Part shown: positions 18,664 to 20,872 of the stretch, piece by piece
Layout of the letters: each line of letters opens with the position of its first letter
How positions within the stretch are numbered: position 1 is the stretch's first letter
Origin: Chara braunii
Taxonomy: Eukaryota; Streptophyta; Charophyceae; Charales; Characeae
Reading direction: 5' to 3'
DNA length: 20,872 nucleotides
NCBI GenBank assembly: GCA_003427395.1
Contig: BFEA01000119.1
Coordinates: 94,378-115,249 of the forward strand
Program-made: the position numbers and the translations under genes
Notes under the pieces: model-generated
Database searches by the model: none
What the model was told of the DNA's origin: nothing
Seen by the model: the letters and a program-made list of their open reading frames with translations, nothing else

Positions 18664-19242
18664 AACATGTGACGGGAAAGACGGAGGGCACCTGGGGCGA
18701 TCCAGGGGGATCCTGGATCCAATGCAACGACAACGATAAAAAATAAAATAACATAACGTCAGGAGGACGGGACCATCCGGGTTAGGGGTCCGGATGAAAA
18801 TGATGAGTACCGTCGCGACAAGCGCCGGCAGGAGGTGTCGAGGGGAAAAAAAAGAGGGGATAGTAGTAATGAGGGGGCCGACCAGCAGTTCGAGTATCCC
18901 GGATCGGCCAGGCCAAGAAAAACGAAGTTCCGAGGGCTCCACGTGGAAAAAGGGCTGGCCGGAGAAAATCGAAGCAAGAGAATCCCAAACGGGAAGCGGC
19001 GGCAACAAAAAGGAGCCCCCTTTGGTCTTGGGGATGCCGCTACTGCAGTCCGAGGTGCAACAGCCAGGTACCGGCTACAAAAGCAGACCTTGGGTGAAGT
19101 CCAACAGCCAGAAAGAGGAGAAATCACTGTTGGATACTTGTCCCTACAACAATAAAAGAAGGAGGGAAAAAAAATGGGAGAAAAAGGGGGAGAATGAGAC
19201 AAAGGAGGAGGAAGGAGTGGAGGAAAATGTGCTGCCAGGGTG
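18664..19242. other. Purine-rich stretch without a credible gene
   Basis: A + frame of 188 codons and a - frame of 204 codons overlap, both of low-complexity Lys/Glu or Pro/Ser composition and without domains. I leave both unannotated. Confidence 0.5.
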
Positions 19243-19313
19243 GGACTGCAGCAGTAGGGATGGGCAGGTCGCAATGATGACCTCATCCCTCCTAGATCCC
19301 AGGAGTGCAGTCC
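19243..19313. repeat. Interrupted 71-bp hairpin
   Basis: Three nested arm pairs in register: GGACTGCA/TGCAGTCC (outer), AGGGATG/CATCCCT and AGGTC/GACCT (inner), 20 paired bases around an 8-base loop, with bulges between arms. Confidence 0.8.
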
Positions 19314-19401
19314 GGATTGCAGAGACAAGGTCCTTGGGGCATTACATCTGCAATATCTGAATTTAAGCAACAAAAATAAAGAAAAATGTTGATGTGAGTT
19401 G

Positions 19402-19508
19402 GCCAGCTCATTTTTGGGCCTTAGATCTGAGATCTGATCTTGCGGAGGAGGAGATCTAGCCGTTTTTTGTGGGCAAACACAAAACGGCTAGCTCCGGAAT
19501 GAGTTGGC
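19402..19508. repeat. Nested inverted repeats (MITE-like)
   Basis: Outer arms GCCAGCTCATT (19402-19412) and AATGAGTTGGC (19498-19508) pair 10 of 11. Inside, TAGCCGTTTTTTGTG (19457-19471) pairs with CACAAAACGGCTA (19478-19490) with a 6-base loop and a two-T bulge. Several AGATCT palindromes lie between. A short miniature element is possible; no target duplication seen. Confidence 0.65.
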
Positions 19509-19557
19509 GGCAAATTGCAGGAAAAACAAAGAGAGGAACAAGACAAAACTGCGAATT

Positions 19558-19576
19558 TGGCCCAAGGTTTGGGCCA
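19558..19576. repeat. Short perfect hairpin
   Basis: TGGCCCAA and TTGGGCCA, 8 bp, separated by GGT. Confidence 0.75.
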
Positions 19577-19663
19577 GGTACATCAAAAAAATTAAAAATT
19601 GGGGCAAAGGACTCAAATTTGGAGCAAGGGGAACTTGGAGTAACTCGGATTGATGAGAATCAT

Positions 19664-19693
19664 AGATCTTAGCCAAATCCAAGGCTAAGATCT
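19664..19693. repeat. Perfect 11-bp hairpin
   Basis: AGATCTTAGCC and GGCTAAGATCT, fully complementary, with an 8-base loop (AAATCCAA). Confidence 0.9.
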
Positions 19694-19792
19694 GTGCTGC
19701 CACTTGGGAAAATGCAACGGCCTACTTACAAGAGGCCTAGACTAGGAAAAAACGAAAAAATGGACCTCTAGGCCCTCAAATTTTGGTAAAGG

Positions 19793-19825
19793 CTGCATTT
19801 TGGGGTAGTGGTACCCAAAAGGCAG
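19793..19825. repeat. Imperfect hairpin
   Basis: CTGCATTTTGGG pairs with CCCAAAAGGCAG with one mismatch, around a loop GTAGTGGTA. Confidence 0.75.
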
Positions 19826-19866
19826 CACTTTTTGAAAAGAAAAGAGGTCGGGGTAGGCCAAGGGGT

Positions 19867-19895
19867 AGTCCGAGAGGGTACCAGCCTCTCGGACT
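19867..19895. repeat. Perfect 11-bp hairpin
   Basis: AGTCCGAGAGG and CCTCTCGGACT, fully complementary, with loop GTACCAG. Confidence 0.9.
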
Positions 19896-20023
19896 GCATG
19901 TACCTAGCCAAAATGAGTTCCAGGTACCTCCAGGCAAGCCAAAACTGGAAATTTGGCCCTTGGGGTACCTCGCTCCACCTAGAGGCACTTGGAGGGGCCT
20001 AGAGGTTGGGCGGTGCACCTGTT

Positions 20024-20041
20024 CCAGCCTATATAAGCTGG
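20024..20041 (+). promoter_or_regulatory. TATA box inside a short palindrome
   Basis: TATATAAG at 20030-20037 flanked by CCAGC (20024-20028) and GCTGG (20037-20041). A class II core promoter would place the start near 20060. A downstream strong splice donor on the same strand supports transcription in this direction. It could equally belong to a retroelement LTR. Confidence 0.5.
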
Positions 20042-20059
20042 AGGTGTAGGCCGCAACTC

Positions 20060-20438
20060 TCATTTGAGCATGAGAGGTGCCCATGCTGCCCAAATGAGTC
20101 CGTGAGTGAGTACTAGTGAGATAGAGCAAGGANGTGAGAGCCNGAGCTAGCCTGTAGCGTGGCTATGGTGGTAAGGCTGAGAAGGGTGACCTAGAGGCTA
20201 GGAGGAAGCAAGGAGAGTGGTCCGCCATAGCCCTCAGGCTGTGGAGTAGGAGGAGAGGNTGAAAGGGGTCTCCATAGCCCTTCTAGAGGGAAGGACTCCA
20301 CAACCTTAGAAGTAGGAACCTGCCATAGCCAAAGGAAAGGTGTGAGGGAAGGAGGAGAGAGCTTGGGAGAGAGGAAAAACCATACTTAGAAGGCTAGGAC
20401 CAAGCATTGGGACTCCACAACCTAGAGATCAACAAGAG
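20060..20438 (+). other. Candidate first exon or transcribed leader
   Basis: Bounded by the TATA box and AG|GTGAGT at 20437-20444. It has no long open frame, so it would be untranslated. It contains CCATAGCC at 20225, 20272 and 20323, its reverse complement at 20161-20168, and GACTCCACAACCT at 20294 and 20411. N bases occur at 20133, 20143 and 20259. Inference, not a called gene. Confidence 0.35.
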
Positions 20439-20444
20439 GTGAGT
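20437..20444 (+). promoter_or_regulatory. Splice donor consensus AG|GTGAGT
   Basis: Exact match to the strongest plant 5' splice-site consensus (exon end at 20438), followed by a pyrimidine-rich tract as in an intron. No acceptor is identified within the window. Confidence 0.4.
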
Positions 20445-20460
20445 GAAGGAGGAAGGAGAC

Positions 20461-20465
20461 CTCCT

Positions 20466-20497
<32 letters not shown>

Positions 20498-20677
20498 TTC
20501 TTCTTCTTGTTCTTCTTCTCCATCTCCTCCTCCTCCTCCTTCTTCTTCTTCCTCCTCTTCTCCTTCTTCTCTCCTTCTCCTTTTTTCCTCTTCTTCCCCT
20601 TCTTCTTTTTCTTATTCTTCTTCCTCTTCTTCTCCCTTTCTTCTCTTTCCCCCTCTCCTCCTCCTCCCTTCCCCTCT
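20461..20677. repeat. CTT/CCT pyrimidine microsatellite
   Basis: Nearly pure C/T, starting with a long CTT run and degrading into CTCCTCC and TTTTTCC. Frames through it give poly-Ser, poly-Leu or poly-Phe and are not genes. Confidence 0.95.
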
Positions 20678-20691
20678 TGTCAAAACTACGA

Positions 20692-20872
20692 TTTTCACTG
20701 ATTTGCGGGTTTGGGTGAGTTGCGATTCAGCTTGTGAAAGTTCCGTGATGTTTCCCCTTCATAGATTGCTTCAAACCTTGAGTTTTCACTGATTTGGGTG
20801 CTTGGGTAACTTGCGATTCACCTTGGGATAGTTCCGTGATGTTTCCCCTTCATAGATTGCTTCAAACTTTGA
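20692..20872. repeat. 91-bp tandem duplication, open at the window end
   Basis: Unit 1 at 20692-20782 and unit 2 from 20783 to the last base start TTTTCACTGATTTG and share GTTCCGTGATGTTTCCCC then TTCATAGATTGCTTCAAA. The second half of the unit is nearly identical between copies; the first half differs at several bases. Further copies probably lie beyond the window. Confidence 0.93.

Noticed and set aside
18759-19373. Overlapping + (188) and - (204) ORFs
   Set aside because: Low-complexity Lys/Glu-rich and Pro/Ser/Phe-rich frames over a purine-rich tract and hairpin. No domain.
20439-20792. Poly-Ser/poly-Leu ORFs
   Set aside because: Products of the CTT microsatellite read in three frames.

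Overview
The window looks like non-genic nuclear DNA of a large, repeat-rich plant-lineage genome. A charophyte (streptophyte) alga such as Chara is my best guess. It rests on recognising the style of the retroelement proteins from memory, not on a search, and I hold it at about 0.6. No intact cellular housekeeping gene, rRNA, tRNA or CRISPR array was found. A few N positions show it is assembly sequence.

Layout. 1-2883: a CT microsatellite, then sequence with no recognisable gene. 2884-6307: four tandem same-strand ORFs (A-D, about 250-265 codons each) that are diverged copies of one unrecognised protein family; A and C are open, B and D carry in-frame stops. 6760-13274: a decayed Ty3/Gypsy-type gag-pro-pol on the + strand, in the order Gag with zinc knuckle, aspartic protease, reverse transcriptase, RNase H, integrase, GPY/F tail. 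It is spread over three frames and broken by about ten in-frame stops. 13791-14233: a small acidic ORF with two SUMO-interaction-like motifs. I could not pair long terminal repeats around this element, so its ends are unknown.

14234-18700: gene-poor sequence with several minisatellites (38, 18, 66 and 50 bp units), two copies of a polypurine-tract/LTR-start-like junction about 1.2 kb apart, and between them two pieces of a C5-cytosine DNA methyltransferase domain. The pieces lie in an order (IV-VI-like, then I-III-like) unlike the usual one.

18700-20872: purine-rich sequence, a dense cluster of hairpins, a TATA box set in a short palindrome, a candidate first exon ending in a strong splice donor, a CTT-type pyrimidine tract, and a 91-bp tandem repeat running off the end.

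How the parts fit: ORFs A-D, gag-pro-pol and the acidic ORF are co-oriented and could be one non-autonomous, mutated retroelement with unusual accessory ORFs. TGTGCAGG motifs before B, D and gag resemble 3' splice sites and suggest a common transcript spliced to different ORFs. The methyltransferase pieces fit the reported capture of DNA methyltransferases by charophyte retrotransposons.
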